A stretch of DNA of 64,000 nt. Origin: Serratia oryzae. GTDB taxonomy: Bacteria > Pseudomonadota > Gammaproteobacteria > Enterobacterales > Enterobacteriaceae. Shown here piece after piece: positions 7,662-17,409 of this stretch. The notes beneath the pieces are model-generated. The model saw nothing but the letters and a program-made list of their open reading frames with translations, searched no databases and was not told the origin of the DNA. Made by a program: the position numbers and the translations under genes. How positions within the stretch are numbered: the stretch's first letter is position 1; every line of letters starts with the position of its first letter. Location: the NCBI RefSeq assembly GCF_001976145.1, contig NZ_MOXD01000003.1, positions 465,950 through 529,949 of the forward strand, in the 5' to 3' direction.

Positions 7662-8344
7662 AGCTCGGCCCTTTTGACGCCAAGTGAATAACGCCGTTCA
7701 AGCCACAGCAATACGCCATTGGAAACGGTAGTAAAAAACAGATACACCATCCCGGCCACCAGTGCGTAGAAGAAAGGCTGATAGGTGCCTTTACCCGCTA
7801 ACTGCGTTGCCTTTACCAGATCGTTCAGGCCAAGAATCGACACCAGCGCCGTGGCCTTCAGGATCACCTGCCAGTTGTTGCCGATGCCGGGTAAGGCAAA
7901 ACGCATCATTGCGGGGAACAAGATGCGGCGGAAAATCTGCCCCCCCGATAAGCCAAACGCCGTTGCCGCCTCGATCTGGCCGCGTGGAACGGCCAGATAG
8001 GCACCACGGAAGGTTTCGGTGAAATAGGCGCCGTAGATAAAACCCAGGGTGATAATCCCCGCGCTGAGCGGATCGATATCAATCTGCGAGAAACCGAGTA
8101 ATTCGGTAACGCTGTTCAGAGCAATCTGCAGGCCATAGAAGATCAGCAGCATCAGCACCAGATCCGGCACTCCGCGGATCAGGGTGGTATAGGCGCCGAA
8201 TAGGGTTGAGACAATGCGATTTTGGGAAAGCTTGCCGCCAGCGCCGATCAAACCAATCATCACCGCCAGCAGAACAGAACTGAGAGCCAACTCCAGCGTG
8301 ACCAGAGCACCCTCAAAAATCAATTGGGAATAGCCTTGCAGCAT
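7658..8344 (-). CDS. hisQ: Histidine ABC transporter permease HisQ
   Basis: HisQ is the second integral membrane subunit of the histidine/basic amino acid importer. The 228-residue protein shows a polar-amino-acid-type permease pattern with a long N-terminal helix and the EAA loop at about 125-145 (AVPRGQIEAATAFGLS). The ATG is preceded by AGGATGAAG at a normal distance. It overlaps hisM by 4 bases. A short GC-rich hairpin (CCCGGC/GCCGGG near 8399-8416) lies in the hisJ-hisQ gap and may raise the amount of binding protein relative to permease, as known for this operon in Salmonella. Confidence 0.95.
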   Translation of the reverse strand: MLQGYSQLIFEGALVTLELALSSVLLAVMIGLIGAGGKLSQNRIVSTLFGAYTTLIRGVPDLVLMLLIFYGLQIALNSVTELLGFSQIDIDPLSAGIITLGFIYGAYFTETFRGAYLAVPRGQIEAATAFGLSGGQIFRRILFPAMMRFALPGIGNNWQVILKATALVSILGLNDLVKATQLAGKGTYQPFFYALVAGMVYLFFTTVSNGVLLWLERRYSLGVKRAEL

Positions 8345-8447
8345 TTACTTCATCCTGTCGTTATTGGATCCCGCCCCACCGCATGTGATCCAAACGGACC
8401 CGGCAGCAACGCCGGGCTCGGAACCACAATGGGGTACGGGACGGGAA

Positions 8448-9230
8448 TCAACCGCCGTAAACGTCAAAATCGAAGTATTTTTTCGCGAACTTATCGTAAG
8501 TACCGTCTTTGCGCATCTCAGCAAACGCTTTATCCAGCGCGGCTTTCAGCTCGGTTTCATCCTTGCGTAACCCCATACCGGTACCCACGCCGAAGAATTT
8601 ATCATCCTTCACCGATTCGCCGGCGAAAGCGTAATTCTTGCCTGGAGGCTGTTTCAGGAACCCATCACTGCCCGCCACTTCATCCTGGAATGCCGCATCA
8701 ATACGCCCAGATGCCAGATCGGCATACACCAGATCCTGGTTCTGGTAAGGCACCACCGTGACCCCTTTCGGCTGCCACATGGCATTGGCATAGGCTTCCT
8801 GCGTCGTTCCCTGCAGCACGCCGACGCTCTTGCCTTTCAGCGATTCAACATTTGGCAACAGCGTTGAGCCTTTCGGCGCAATCAGGCGGGAGTTGGCAGC
8901 AAACAGTTTGTCGGTAAACGCAATTTCCTGCTGACGTTTTTCGGTAATTGACAGTGAAGAGATGATAGCGTCAATTTTCTTCGCTTTCAGAGAGGGGATC
9001 AGCGCATCAAAATCGCTTTCCACAAAGGTACATTGGGTATTTATACGTTTGCATAACTCTTTAGCCAGATCGATATCAAACCCTACCAGTTCCCCTTGAG
9101 CATTTTTGGACTCAAAGGGCGCATAGGTTGGATCTGTACCCACTTTCAGCGTTGATGGTATCGCAGCAACTGCACTGCCGATTGCGCTTAAAGCCAAAAC
9201 TAAAGGGAGAACCAAAACCCGCTTTTTCAT
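8448..9230 (-). CDS. hisJ: Periplasmic histidine-binding protein HisJ
   Basis: HisJ captures histidine in the periplasm and delivers it to HisQM. A Sec signal peptide (about residues 1-22, ending AVAA) is followed by a type II periplasmic binding fold, 260 residues in all. Segments such as [32 protein letters not shown] and [18 protein letters not shown] match HisJ better than its paralogue ArgT. The start has GAGGG six bases upstream. The operon is preceded by a sigma-54-type promoter. No separate argT is present in the window, so this protein may serve more than one substrate. Confidence 0.93.
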   Translation of the reverse strand: MKKRVLVLPLVLALSAIGSAVAAIPSTLKVGTDPTYAPFESKNAQGELVGFDIDLAKELCKRINTQCTFVESDFDALIPSLKAKKIDAIISSLSITEKRQQEIAFTDKLFAANSRLIAPKGSTLLPNVESLKGKSVGVLQGTTQEAYANAMWQPKGVTVVPYQNQDLVYADLASGRIDAAFQDEVAGSDGFLKQPPGKNYAFAGESVKDDKFFGVGTGMGLRKDETELKAALDKAFAEMRKDGTYDKFAKKYFDFDVYGG

Positions 9231-9531
9231 AAATTACCCTCAAATTGATTTTTTGATGCCGCTACAGGCTTTATTTCCACCCAAACCAATTTGCAGTAAT
9301 CGTGCCACATTTGTTGTTACCTGGCGGAGGGAACGGCTCCGGCCGGTACAAAACTGTTTCCTGGGACGATAACCGCAAATAGTGATCGGCAGCGTTGGCC
9401 GCCGAGGTGGGTAACCCGCATACAACCTAACCCTGAAACAGTAAGCGTGGTGAAGCAGGATCATTATGGTGCATAGTGCGCACTAAATCAGTGCTGTGTT
9501 GCACAAATGTATTAAATCAGGGATAACTTTG
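9231..9531. other. hisJ upstream region, 301 bp without a gene
   Basis: No gene was found. The stretch contains the sigma-54-type promoter at 9292-9307 and, about 170-200 bases further upstream, clustered GCAC/GTGC motifs including the palindrome TAGTGCGCACTA (9474-9485) that could bind NtrC. Confidence 0.6.
9292..9307 (-). promoter_or_regulatory. Sigma-54 (-24/-12) promoter of hisJQM
   Basis: On the minus strand the sequence reads TGGCACGATTACTGCA, which agrees with the sigma-54 consensus TGGCAC-N5-TTGCA except for one base (C for the first T of the -12 element). Transcription would start near 9280, leaving a leader of about 50 bases before hisJ. This implies control by nitrogen supply through NtrC, as known for argT in Salmonella. 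Confidence 0.65.
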
Positions 9532-10104
9532 TTAATTTGCGCCCTGCCAACGCGTGAATAAATCCTGCGGCAGCTCGATGTCAAACTGATCGATCACCCG
9601 GTTAACCGTCTGATCGATAATATCTTCAACGCTCTCTGGGCGATGGTAGAAAGCCGGTACGGGTGGCATGATCACCGCGCCCATTTCCGCCGCCTGCGTC
9701 ATCAGGCGCAAATGCCCAAGATGCAGCGGCGTTTCGCGCACGCACAGCACCAAAGGCCGACGTTCTTTCAGCACCACATCCGCAGCACGCGTCAGCAAAC
9801 CATCGCTGTAGCTATTGACAATACCGGATAGGGTTTTGATTGAGCAAGGTAAAATGACCATTCCCAGCGTTTTGAATGAGCCGGACGAGATAGTGGCAGC
9901 AATATCGCGCACGTCATGCACCACAGTGGCCAATGCCTGGACATCGCGCAGGTTCAGCGAGGTTTCCAGTGCCAATGTCTGCCGCGCGGCATGGCTCATT
10001 ACCAGATGGGTTTCCACACCTTCAACGCCACGTAATACCTGCAACAGACGTACGCCGTAGATTGCGCCGCTGGCGCCGGAAATACCGATAATGAGTTTTT
10101 TCAT
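9532..10104 (-). CDS. ubiX: Flavin prenyltransferase UbiX
   Basis: UbiX joins dimethylallyl phosphate to FMN, making the prenylated cofactor that the UbiD decarboxylase needs for ubiquinone synthesis. The 190-residue protein begins KLIIGISGASGAIYGVRLL, the nucleotide-binding flavoprotein start, and contains the SSGSF segment and the C-terminal PVPAFYHRPES stretch typical of the family. Length matches the E. coli enzyme. GAGG lies 8 bases before the ATG. It follows purF in the leftward core cluster, with a terminator between them. Confidence 0.95.
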   Translation of the reverse strand: MKKLIIGISGASGAIYGVRLLQVLRGVEGVETHLVMSHAARQTLALETSLNLRDVQALATVVHDVRDIAATISSGSFKTLGMVILPCSIKTLSGIVNSYSDGLLTRAADVVLKERRPLVLCVRETPLHLGHLRLMTQAAEMGAVIMPPVPAFYHRPESVEDIIDQTVNRVIDQFDIELPQDLFTRWQGAN

Positions 10105-10200
10105 GAATGGGGCCTCAGCCTAGAATATCTGGTTAGGATAGTCGAATCTTGGCAGACTTTGCAGCAACCTTCGTTGCTTACCCTATCAGAGGAGAGAGAA

Positions 10201-10230
10201 GATGCACCGCCGTGGGCAGCACGGTGCATC
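10201..10230 (-). terminator. Rho-independent-type terminator after purF
   Basis: GATGCACCG and CGGTGCATC form a 9-bp perfect stem. Read leftward it is followed by a pyrimidine/T-rich tail. It lies 28 bases past the purF stop and ends the cvpA-purF transcript before ubiX. Confidence 0.75.
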
Positions 10231-10257
10231 GTTTTGGCGCGAAACCAGGCTGTATGC

Positions 10258-11775
10258 CTAGCCTTCGTTGTGCATTTCCAGGTTTTCCGCTTCCGTTTGC
10301 CCGCGCAACGCTTTGGCATCGTCATTACGCAGCGCTTCCAGATATTCCAGATAGCTCTGGTCAACATCTTTGGTCACGTAAATGCCGTTAAACACCGAGC
10401 ATTCAAACTGGGTAATGTCTGGATTCTCTTCGCGTACCGCTTCGATCAGGTCGTCCAGATTCTGGAAGATCAAACCATCGGCACCGATGAGTTGGCGGAT
10501 TTCATCCACCTCACGCCCGTGGGCGATCAGTTCGGTGGCACTCGGCATATCAATACCGTAAACGTTCGGGAAACGGATTTCCGGCGCGGCAGAAGCCAGA
10601 TAAACGCGTTTAGCCCCGGCATCACGTGCCATTTCCACAATCTGCTCAGAAGTGGTGCCACGAACGATCGAGTCATCCACCAACAGCACGTTCTTGTCGC
10701 GGAACTCGGCACGATTGGCATTCAGCTTACGGCGCACCGACTGGCGGCGAGCCTGCTGGCCGGGCATGATAAAAGTGCGGCCGACATAGCGGTTTTTCAC
10801 AAAGCCCTGACGATAGGGTTTATCCAGGATACGCGCGATTTCCAGCGCGATATCACAAGAGGTTTCCGGGATCGGGATCACCACATCGATATCCAGATCT
10901 TCCCACTCGCGAGCAATCTTTTCGCCCAGTTTCTGCCCCATACGCACACGGGCGCTGTAGACAGAAATCTTGTCCATAAAGGAATCTGGGCGGGCAAAAT
11001 AGACATATTCGAACAGGCATGGGTTGGTTTTGGGGTTCTCTGCACACTGGCGAGTGAACAGTTGGCCTTTTTCAGTGATGTAGACCGCTTCACCCGGTGC
11101 CACGTCCCGCAAGAATTCAAAGCCCAGCGTATCCAGCGCGACGCTCTCGGATGCCACCATGTACTCACAACGGCCATCTTCCAGCGCGCGCTTGCCGATC
11201 ACCAAGGGGCGAATGCCGTTAGGATCGCGGAACGCGACCAGTCCATGACCGATAATCATCGCCACACAGGCATAGGCACCGCGCAGTTGCTGATGCATTG
11301 CCGCTACCGCGGTGAAAATATTATCGGACTCCAGAGGATAGTGCTGGAAACGGTCAAGCTCGGTGGCCAGCACGTTCAGCAGGATCTCGGAATCGGACGT
11401 GGTGTTGACATGACGGCGGCCACTTTCAAACAACTTCTGGCGCAGTTCATGGGCGTTGGTCAGGTTACCGTTGTGAGCCAGCGTAATGCCGAACGGCGAA
11501 TTGACATAGAAAGGCTGCGCCTCTGAAGCACTGGAGCTGCCTGCAGTGGGGTAACGCACGTGGCCGATCCCCATATTGCCCTGCAAACGTTGCATATGCC
11601 GTGCTTCAAACACATCCTTCACCAGACCGTTTGCTTTACGCAGACGGAACCCGTTATGGGCATCAATGGTGACGATGCCTGCGGCATCTTGTCCACGGTG
11701 CTGAAGCACCGTCAACGCATCATAAATCGACTGGTTTACCGGCATAAAACCGGCGATACCGACAATACCGCACAT
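10258..11775 (-). CDS. purF: Amidophosphoribosyltransferase PurF
   Basis: PurF makes phosphoribosylamine from PRPP and glutamine, the committed step of purine synthesis. The 505-residue protein starts MCGIVGIAG, where Cys2 becomes the N-terminal nucleophile of the glutaminase domain after Met removal. The phosphoribosyltransferase domain has the PRPP loop [14 protein letters not shown] at about residues 365-378. It lies 21 bases downstream of cvpA in one operon under a PurR box, and ends at a hairpin terminator. Length and motifs are complete. Confidence 0.98.
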   Translation of the reverse strand: MCGIVGIAGFMPVNQSIYDALTVLQHRGQDAAGIVTIDAHNGFRLRKANGLVKDVFEARHMQRLQGNMGIGHVRYPTAGSSSASEAQPFYVNSPFGITLAHNGNLTNAHELRQKLFESGRRHVNTTSDSEILLNVLATELDRFQHYPLESDNIFTAVAAMHQQLRGAYACVAMIIGHGLVAFRDPNGIRPLVIGKRALEDGRCEYMVASESVALDTLGFEFLRDVAPGEAVYITEKGQLFTRQCAENPKTNPCLFEYVYFARPDSFMDKISVYSARVRMGQKLGEKIAREWEDLDIDVVIPIPETSCDIALEIARILDKPYRQGFVKNRYVGRTFIMPGQQARRQSVRRKLNANRAEFRDKNVLLVDDSIVRGTTSEQIVEMARDAGAKRVYLASAAPEIRFPNVYGIDMPSATELIAHGREVDEIRQLIGADGLIFQNLDDLIEAVREENPDITQFECSVFNGIYVTKDVDQSYLEYLEALRNDDAKALRGQTEAENLEMHNEG

Positions 11776-11796
11776 GTTGTTTTTTCCTCTAAGCCG

Positions 11797-12297
11797 CTAC
11801 TGCCCCGGTAAATGGGACGGTAAGAAACTCGACGTGCTCTGCAGGTAGTCAAAAAACCACCTGATGATATAGCTGAACTGGGGAATAAGCTGTGACTGTT
11901 TCCAATCCGCACTTTGTGACAGGGTGGTAAAGGTATCCAGGAAAAACAGTATCGCTGCCACAATCAACACGCCGCGCAATGCGCCGAAACACACGCCCAA
12001 CACCCGATCGGTGCCCGATAACCCCGTTTTCTCTACCAGTGAACCAATCACATAGTTAACGATAGCGCCTACAATCAGCGTCGCGATAAACAAAATGGCA
12101 ATCGCAATGCCGTTCCTTACCAGTTCATCTTCAAAACGAGTGAAATAGGCTGCAAGGTAGGGGTAGAAATGGCTGGCAACAAAGAACGCACACCCCCATG
12201 TCACCAGTGACAAGGCTTCACGTACAAAACCTCGGATCAGGCTCACCAGAGCCGAAAATCCAATCAACGCTAAAATGACGTAATCAATCCAGACCAT
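11797..12297 (-). CDS. cvpA: Colicin V production membrane protein CvpA
   Basis: CvpA is a small inner-membrane protein needed for colicin V export and, in several enterobacteria, for tolerance of bile salts. The 166 residues contain four hydrophobic spans. The start chosen gives MVWIDYVILALIGFSALVSL, matching the E. coli start, and has GGA six bases upstream; an ATG two codons earlier has its GGA too close. It heads the cvpA-purF operon. Its presence under PurR control is conserved though the link to purines is unexplained. Confidence 0.95.
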   Translation of the reverse strand: MVWIDYVILALIGFSALVSLIRGFVREALSLVTWGCAFFVASHFYPYLAAYFTRFEDELVRNGIAIAILFIATLIVGAIVNYVIGSLVEKTGLSGTDRVLGVCFGALRGVLIVAAILFFLDTFTTLSQSADWKQSQLIPQFSYIIRWFFDYLQSTSSFLPSHLPGQ

Positions 12298-12421
12298 GAC
12301 CATTCCAATAATGAATCGCCCCTTGCACTCCCTCTATTCTCAAGCTGTATCAGCGTTGACTGCCTTGATACCACTCGAATCTTATCGGGTATGACCAATT
12401 CGCGGCGAATTCTAACAGAAA

Positions 12422-12437
12422 AAGAAAACGTTTGCGT
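12422..12437 (-). promoter_or_regulatory. PurR operator of cvpA-purF
   Basis: The + strand AAGAAAACGTTTGCGT reads ACGCAAACGTTTTCTT on the minus strand, matching every fixed position of the PurR consensus ANGCAANCGNTTNCNT. A possible -10 element, TAGAAT, lies just downstream. Hypoxanthine- or guanine-bound PurR would repress the operon here. Confidence 0.88.
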
Positions 12438-12585
12438 AGGGGATTTCCCACCACGTAACAAATAAAAAACGGCGATAAAAAATTTCTTAATCGCCGCGCC
12501 CACATAGGTGGTTTCGCCCGTGAAAGGCGCACTTTCATTGATGTTTCTACCGCCCCTCCCCCGGAGAGGAGGGTACGGGAGCCTG

Positions 12586-13317
12586 TCAGCGTGCACTATA
12601 GGCTTTCACCTGCCCGCTCAGGCCACTGATGCTATTCAATGCAGGCAGTGACGCTTGCAGCTTCTGCTTCGACGCATCCGGCCCGACGAAGATCCGCGTA
12701 ATCTCGCCCTGCACCGGCGTTGAAGGCACGGTATAGGCACGGTAGCCAGACAAACGCAGCGAGGCGACGATCTCGTTAACCTTGGCGGCATTTTTCAGCG
12801 CCCCCAGTTGCACCACATAAGCCTGCCCTACCGGCGCTTTTTCTTCAGCCGCAGGTTTTGGTTCTGGCTTCGGTTCGGGTTTAGGCTCCGGCTTCACTTC
12901 TGGCTTAGGTTCCACCTTCGGCGGCACAATCGGTTTTGGCTTCACCTCCACCGGTTTCGGCTTGGGTTGTGTCTCCGGCTTGGTTTCGATTTGCAGTGGC
13001 GTTACCAAGGCTGGCTGCTGTTGTTCCTGCTGCTGCCCACGTTGATTATTTGCCGCCTGCTGGGCTGCCGCTTCGGATGCCGCCTGCTGTTCAACCAGGG
13101 CACCCGCCCCTTCCGGCGGCTGTGCAGGCAACGGCTGATTCACCGGTGGTATCACGTCGCTTTCATGCACATCACCCGGTTTCGGCACCAGAGGAATGGC
13201 TGCGAACTCGTCCTCATAATGTCTCTTCTTTCCGTCCAGCAACCCCGGCAGGATAATGACCCCCAGAGCAACCAGAATCACGGTGCCAACCAGTCGGTTC
13301 TGAAATTTACTTGCCAC
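12586..13317 (-). CDS. dedD: Cell-division SPOR-domain protein DedD
   Basis: DedD is a bitopic inner-membrane protein that joins the septal ring through a SPOR domain binding denuded peptidoglycan. Of 243 residues, about 8-27 form the membrane anchor, 60-165 are a low-complexity periplasmic linker rich in Gln, Lys and Pro (repeats of KPEPKPE), and about 165-243 are the SPOR domain (AYVVQLGALKNAAKVNEIVA). The start is GTG, directly after the folC TGA (TGAGTG), so the two genes are translationally coupled. Confidence 0.95.
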   Translation of the reverse strand: MASKFQNRLVGTVILVALGVIILPGLLDGKKRHYEDEFAAIPLVPKPGDVHESDVIPPVNQPLPAQPPEGAGALVEQQAASEAAAQQAANNQRGQQQEQQQPALVTPLQIETKPETQPKPKPVEVKPKPIVPPKVEPKPEVKPEPKPEPKPEPKPAAEEKAPVGQAYVVQLGALKNAAKVNEIVASLRLSGYRAYTVPSTPVQGEITRIFVGPDASKQKLQASLPALNSISGLSGQVKAYSAR

Positions 13318-14583
13318 TCACGCTCCCCGCCTCTCGTCTAACGCCGCCATCACGTGTGCAACGGTGTGGAACGAACCGCAGACGATCACAATGTCCTGAA
13401 GATCTGCATCCTGCATTGCCTGACGCCAGGCAGTTTGGACATCGCTAAACTGCCGCGGTTCCGTTAAATGCTGCGCCAGCAGCGCAACGCTGGCACCGCG
13501 CGGGCCCTCCAAGGGGGCGCAGTACCAGATATCCACCTGCCCATTAAGGTAAGCCAACGTACCGGCAATGTCTTTATCCGACAGCATGCCCACCACGGCA
13601 CGCACCTTGCCGCCATTGCGCGGCAACTTCGCCAGTTGCCCGGCCAGATAGGCCGCCGCATGCGGGTTATGCGCCACGTCCAGGATCAGCAACGGTTCCC
13701 GCTGCACAATCTGGAAGCGCCCTGGCAGAGTTGCCTGCTGTAATCCGGCAAAAATCGCTTTCTCATCGATCTCAAGCGCAGAATAGTGCAGTGCTGCCAG
13801 CGCGGTTGCCGCATTGGCCAGCGGCACGTTTGGCAGCGGCAGATTGGTCAGCCTGGTGCCATCCCCCTCCCATTGCCAGCGTTCACCCTGCTCGCTGAAG
13901 TTCCAGGCATCGCCACGGCGGTACAGCGGAGCGGCCAGATTCTCTGCCACTTGCTGAATGCTGAGCGGCATATCCGGCTCGCCGACGATCGCCGGTTTGC
14001 CGCTGCGGAAAATTCCCGCTTTCTCACGGCCAATGCTCTCGCGATCGTTACCCAGCCAATCGGTGTGATCCAGGGCGATACTGGTTACCACCGCCACGCT
14101 CGGGTCGACGATATTGGTCGCGTCCAAGCGCCCGCCCAGCCCGACTTCCAGGATCACCACGTCAAGCTTAGCCTGTTTGAACAGTTGCAACGCCGACAGC
14201 GTACCGAATTCGAAATAGGTCAGAGAGGTTGCACCACGCCCGGCTTCAATGGCCGCAAACGAGCGGCTATGTTCCGCTTCGCTCAGTTCCTCCCCCTGAA
14301 CGCGTACCCGCTCGGTATAACGCACCAGGTGCGGTGAACTGTAGACACCAACACGTAACCCGGCGGCCAGCAGGATAGCCTCCAGCGTACGGCAGGTGGT
14401 GCCTTTGCCGTTGGTACCGGCAACGGTAAATACCGTGGGAGCAGGTGTGAGCAAGTTAAGGTGTGCCGCAACGCGCTGCACGCGCTCCAGGCCAAGTTCG
14501 ATCGCCTGGCTGTGCAAGCGTTCCAGATAATAAAGCCACGAGCTCAATGGCGACGTGGCTTGGGGAATTGGGTGGTTTTGCAT
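13318..14583 (-). CDS. folC: Dihydrofolate synthase / folylpolyglutamate synthase FolC
   Basis: FolC adds glutamate to dihydropteroate and then extends the polyglutamate tail of folates. The protein has the Mur-ligase P-loop VAGTNGKGTTCRTLEA and family segments HLVRYTERVRVQGEE and ILEVGLGGRLDATN. The start at MQNHPIPQATSP gives 421 residues, close to the 422 of E. coli; an ATG three codons earlier, or the longer frame to 14631, is less likely. It lies between accD and dedD, with a terminator separating it from accD. Confidence 0.96.
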   Translation of the reverse strand: MQNHPIPQATSPLSSWLYYLERLHSQAIELGLERVQRVAAHLNLLTPAPTVFTVAGTNGKGTTCRTLEAILLAAGLRVGVYSSPHLVRYTERVRVQGEELSEAEHSRSFAAIEAGRGATSLTYFEFGTLSALQLFKQAKLDVVILEVGLGGRLDATNIVDPSVAVVTSIALDHTDWLGNDRESIGREKAGIFRSGKPAIVGEPDMPLSIQQVAENLAAPLYRRGDAWNFSEQGERWQWEGDGTRLTNLPLPNVPLANAATALAALHYSALEIDEKAIFAGLQQATLPGRFQIVQREPLLILDVAHNPHAAAYLAGQLAKLPRNGGKVRAVVGMLSDKDIAGTLAYLNGQVDIWYCAPLEGPRGASVALLAQHLTEPRQFSDVQTAWRQAMQDADLQDIVIVCGSFHTVAHVMAALDERRGA

Positions 14584-14662
14584 GGGTTCCATCGCTTCAT
14601 ATACCCGTAAGGCGACGCTTTGCGTTTTCAATCACGCTAGCCACAAAATGGCGATTGAAATA

Positions 14663-14687
14663 CCGCACCGGTCAATGACCGGTGCGG
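14663..14687 (-). terminator. Terminator after accD
   Basis: CCGCACCGGTCA and its exact complement form a 12-bp palindrome around a single central base. Read leftward it is followed by TATTTC. It lies 16 bases beyond the accD stop and before folC. Confidence 0.7.
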
Positions 14688-14702
14688 CCGCTCTTCTGCG
14701 GA

Positions 14703-15611
14703 TCAGGCATCAGCCTGATTTTCTTGTGCAGCAACCGGTGCCGCGTCGTCAAACTGCGGCTGCGGTTGGTTGGTCAGTTTGGAAAGAATGCTCGCCAAAG
14801 TCTGACGCATCACCGGGCGGCGCACGATCATGTCAATCGCGCCCTTTTCGATCAGAAACTCGCTGCGCTGGAAGCCCGGCGGCAGTTTTTCGCGTACGGT
14901 CTGTTCGATAACCCGTGGGCCGGCAAAGCCAATCAGCGCTTTTGGCTCGGCAATATTGATATCACCCAGCATCGCCAGGCTGGCGGAAACACCGCCCATG
15001 GTCGGATCGGTCAGCACAGAGATATACGGCAGACCGCGCTCCTGCAGTTTGGCGAGTGCAGCACTGGTTTTCGCCATCTGCATCAGCGACATCAGCGCTT
15101 CCTGCATGCGCGCGCCGCCGCTGGCAGAGAAGCAGACCAGCGGGCAGTTATCTTCCAGCGCCTGTTCTACCGCACGCACAAAGCGCGCGCCGACGACGGA
15201 AGACATGGAACCACCAATAAAGGCAAATTCGAAGGAAGCGGCTACCACCGGCATACCGTATAGCGTGCCTTTCATCACCACCAACGCGTCTTTCTCACCT
15301 GTCGCTTTCTGTGCAGCCACCAGGCGGTCTTTATACTTTTTGGAATCCTTGAACTTCAGAACGTCTTTCGGCTCCAGTTCGCTGCCCAACTCCACCTCGC
15401 TGCCTTCATCCAGCAGGGTGTGCAAACGCATACGCGCTGACATACGCATGTGGTGATCGCACTTCGGGCACACTTCAAGATTGCGCTCCAGCTCGGCACG
15501 ATAGAGAACCTGGCCGCAGCTATCGCACTTGGTCCAAACCCCTTCGGGAATGCTCACCTTGCGGGTTTGTGTAATATTGCTCTTGTTAAGAATTCGTTCA
15601 ATCCAGCTCAT
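14703..15611 (-). CDS. accD: Acetyl-CoA carboxylase carboxyltransferase subunit beta AccD
   Basis: AccD with AccA transfers the carboxyl group from biotin to acetyl-CoA, forming malonyl-CoA for fatty-acid synthesis. The N-terminal zinc ribbon is clear ([16 protein letters not shown] then CPKCDHH), followed by the crotonase-fold domain with [18 protein letters not shown] and [11 protein letters not shown]. The start MSWIERI, with AAAGG six bases upstream, gives 302 residues against 304 in E. coli; the open frame extends upstream but is not coding. Confidence 0.97.
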   Translation of the reverse strand: MSWIERILNKSNITQTRKVSIPEGVWTKCDSCGQVLYRAELERNLEVCPKCDHHMRMSARMRLHTLLDEGSEVELGSELEPKDVLKFKDSKKYKDRLVAAQKATGEKDALVVMKGTLYGMPVVAASFEFAFIGGSMSSVVGARFVRAVEQALEDNCPLVCFSASGGARMQEALMSLMQMAKTSAALAKLQERGLPYISVLTDPTMGGVSASLAMLGDINIAEPKALIGFAGPRVIEQTVREKLPPGFQRSEFLIEKGAIDMIVRRPVMRQTLASILSKLTNQPQPQFDDAAPVAAQENQADA

Positions 15612-15844
15612 CGATGACCTTTCTGTTTGAACCTGGCAGACGCCAGTCCGCTGTTCATGCTGTAACAATCCCCCCGAAAACAGACCCAGTGAAAAAGCGC
15701 CAGAAATCAGCACGATAGGCGTGCTGCCGAGGCACTGGTTTCAAGGTTGTTCGCAGGAACAGACCATAAATGTCGCTCATTAAACCATATCGGCCCGGTC
15801 CTGTGGATAAAAAACTGGTCGAACCGATAGGTTAAGCGCTGTTT

Positions 15845-16507
15845 TTACTGTTTTTGCTGGCGGGCAGCCGCGCGTTTGTGGCGCCAGATTTCAATAATGC
15901 CCGGCAGAATTGAAACAAAGATGATCCCAACGATCAACAATTTCAAATTTTCCTGCACGATCGGCAGGTCGCCAAAAAGGTAACCAGCATAAGTGAACAG
16001 CAGCACCCAAAGTAGCGCACCAATCACGTTATACGCAGCAAAATGACGATAGGACATGTGCCCCATCCCGGCAACAAACGGGGCGAATGTCCGCACGATC
16101 GGCACAAATCGTGCCAGGATAATGGTTTTTCCACCGTGCCTTTCATAAAATTGATGCGTTTTATCCAGATAGCTGCGGCGGAAAATTTTTGAATCCGGGT
16201 TGCTGAACAGCTTCTCGCCAAACAACCGGCCAATCGTATAGTTGACGGCATCGCCGATCACCGCGGCGATCACCATCAATGCCACCATGGTGTGTACGTT
16301 GAGATCGTTAGACGGCAGCGCAGCCAGCGCACCGGCAACAAACAGCAGAGAATCTCCCGGCAGGAACGGCGTCACCACCAGTCCGGTTTCACAGAACAGG
16401 ATCAGGAACAGAATGGCGTACACCCACATACCATATTGCGCCACCAGTTCGGCCAGATGCACGTCAATATGCAGAATGAAATCAATGATAAACTTAATGA
16501 TATCCAT
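15845..16507 (-). CDS. dedA: DedA-family inner-membrane protein
   Basis: The 220-residue protein follows E. coli DedA almost residue for residue from [20 protein letters not shown] onward. DedA-family (SNARE-associated/VTT) proteins are membrane proteins linked to lipid carrier recycling and proton motive force. The family segments [15 protein letters not shown] and [20 protein letters not shown] are present, the latter with the conserved acidic/arginine pattern. It stands between truA and accD in the conserved core order. Confidence 0.95.
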   Translation of the reverse strand: MDIIKFIIDFILHIDVHLAELVAQYGMWVYAILFLILFCETGLVVTPFLPGDSLLFVAGALAALPSNDLNVHTMVALMVIAAVIGDAVNYTIGRLFGEKLFSNPDSKIFRRSYLDKTHQFYERHGGKTIILARFVPIVRTFAPFVAGMGHMSYRHFAAYNVIGALLWVLLFTYAGYLFGDLPIVQENLKLLIVGIIFVSILPGIIEIWRHKRAAARQQKQ

Positions 16508-16587
16508 AAACTCTCTCGTCTAACCGAGTGTCTCTCCCACCCGGTATTTACACCAGTGAACAACGCATTAACCTGCCGTCAGGCTGC

Positions 16588-17409
16588 TTAATCGTCAGCT
16601 AAAAACAGCGGCCCCATCGGTGGCCGCGGTAAAGCAAACTGCTCGGGATAATCGACGGCGACCAGATACAGCCCCTCTGCCCGCGCCGTAGCGGCCGCCA
16701 GGTTGCGATCTTTCAGCGCCAACAGTTCGGCCATCCAGTTCTCACTCTGATTCCCGCAGCCAATCTCCATCAGGCTACCCACAATGTTACGCACCATATG
16801 GTGTACAAAGGCATTGGCCTTGATATCCACCACAATATATTCGCCGTAACGCGTCACTTTAACCTGCTTGACGTTACGCCACGGGGTACGCGACTGGCAC
16901 TGCACGGCGCGAAACGAGGTAAAATCGTTCTCTCCTAGCAGCGCCTGCGCCGCACGATGCATGCGATCGGCATCCAGCGGATGGTAAAAATGGGTGACCC
17001 CTTGCTGCAGCACCGCCGGGCGATAACGATGATTAAAGATGATGTAACGATAGCGGCGGGCGGTGGCGCTGAAACGGGCATGGAAATCACTGCTGACCTC
17101 CTTGACCCAGCGCACGGCGATATCCGGCGGCAGATGGCTATTGACGCCCATCGTCCAGGCCGCCTCCTTGCGGAGCGCCGCGGTCTCAAAATGCACCACC
17201 TGGCCGGTGGCATGCACCCCAGCGTCGGTTCGCCCGGCGCAGAATACGCCGATCGGCGCATCCGCAACCTTGCTCAGCGCCTTTTCCAGGCAGGCCTGCA
17301 CGCTTGCCACTTCCTGCTGACGCTGCCAGCCGTAATATCGGCTGCCATCATACTCAATCCCCAGCGCAATCTTCAGCAACGGCGGGGTTGGCAACTCCAC
17401 TTCAGACAT
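16588..17409 (-). CDS. truA: tRNA pseudouridine(38-40) synthase TruA
   Basis: TruA converts uridines 38, 39 and 40 in the anticodon arm of many tRNAs to pseudouridine. The 273-residue protein has the catalytic aspartate in the segment [18 protein letters not shown] (about residues 57-74) and the family start [20 protein letters not shown]. The stop of usg and the start of truA overlap by one base (TGATG), so the two are co-translated. Confidence 0.97.
   Translation of the reverse strand: MSEVELPTPPLLKIALGIEYDGSRYYGWQRQQEVASVQACLEKALSKVADAPIGVFCAGRTDAGVHATGQVVHFETAALRKEAAWTMGVNSHLPPDIAVRWVKEVSSDFHARFSATARRYRYIIFNHRYRPAVLQQGVTHFYHPLDADRMHRAAQALLGENDFTSFRAVQCQSRTPWRNVKQVKVTRYGEYIVVDIKANAFVHHMVRNIVGSLMEIGCGNQSENWMAELLALKDRNLAAATARAEGLYLVAVDYPEQFALPRPPMGPLFLADD

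Noticed and set aside
10159..11526. Long + strand frame opposite purF
   Set aside because: It is a mirror frame of the conserved purF gene with no homology and no start signals; the same applies to long frames opposite cusA, folC, truA and pdxB.
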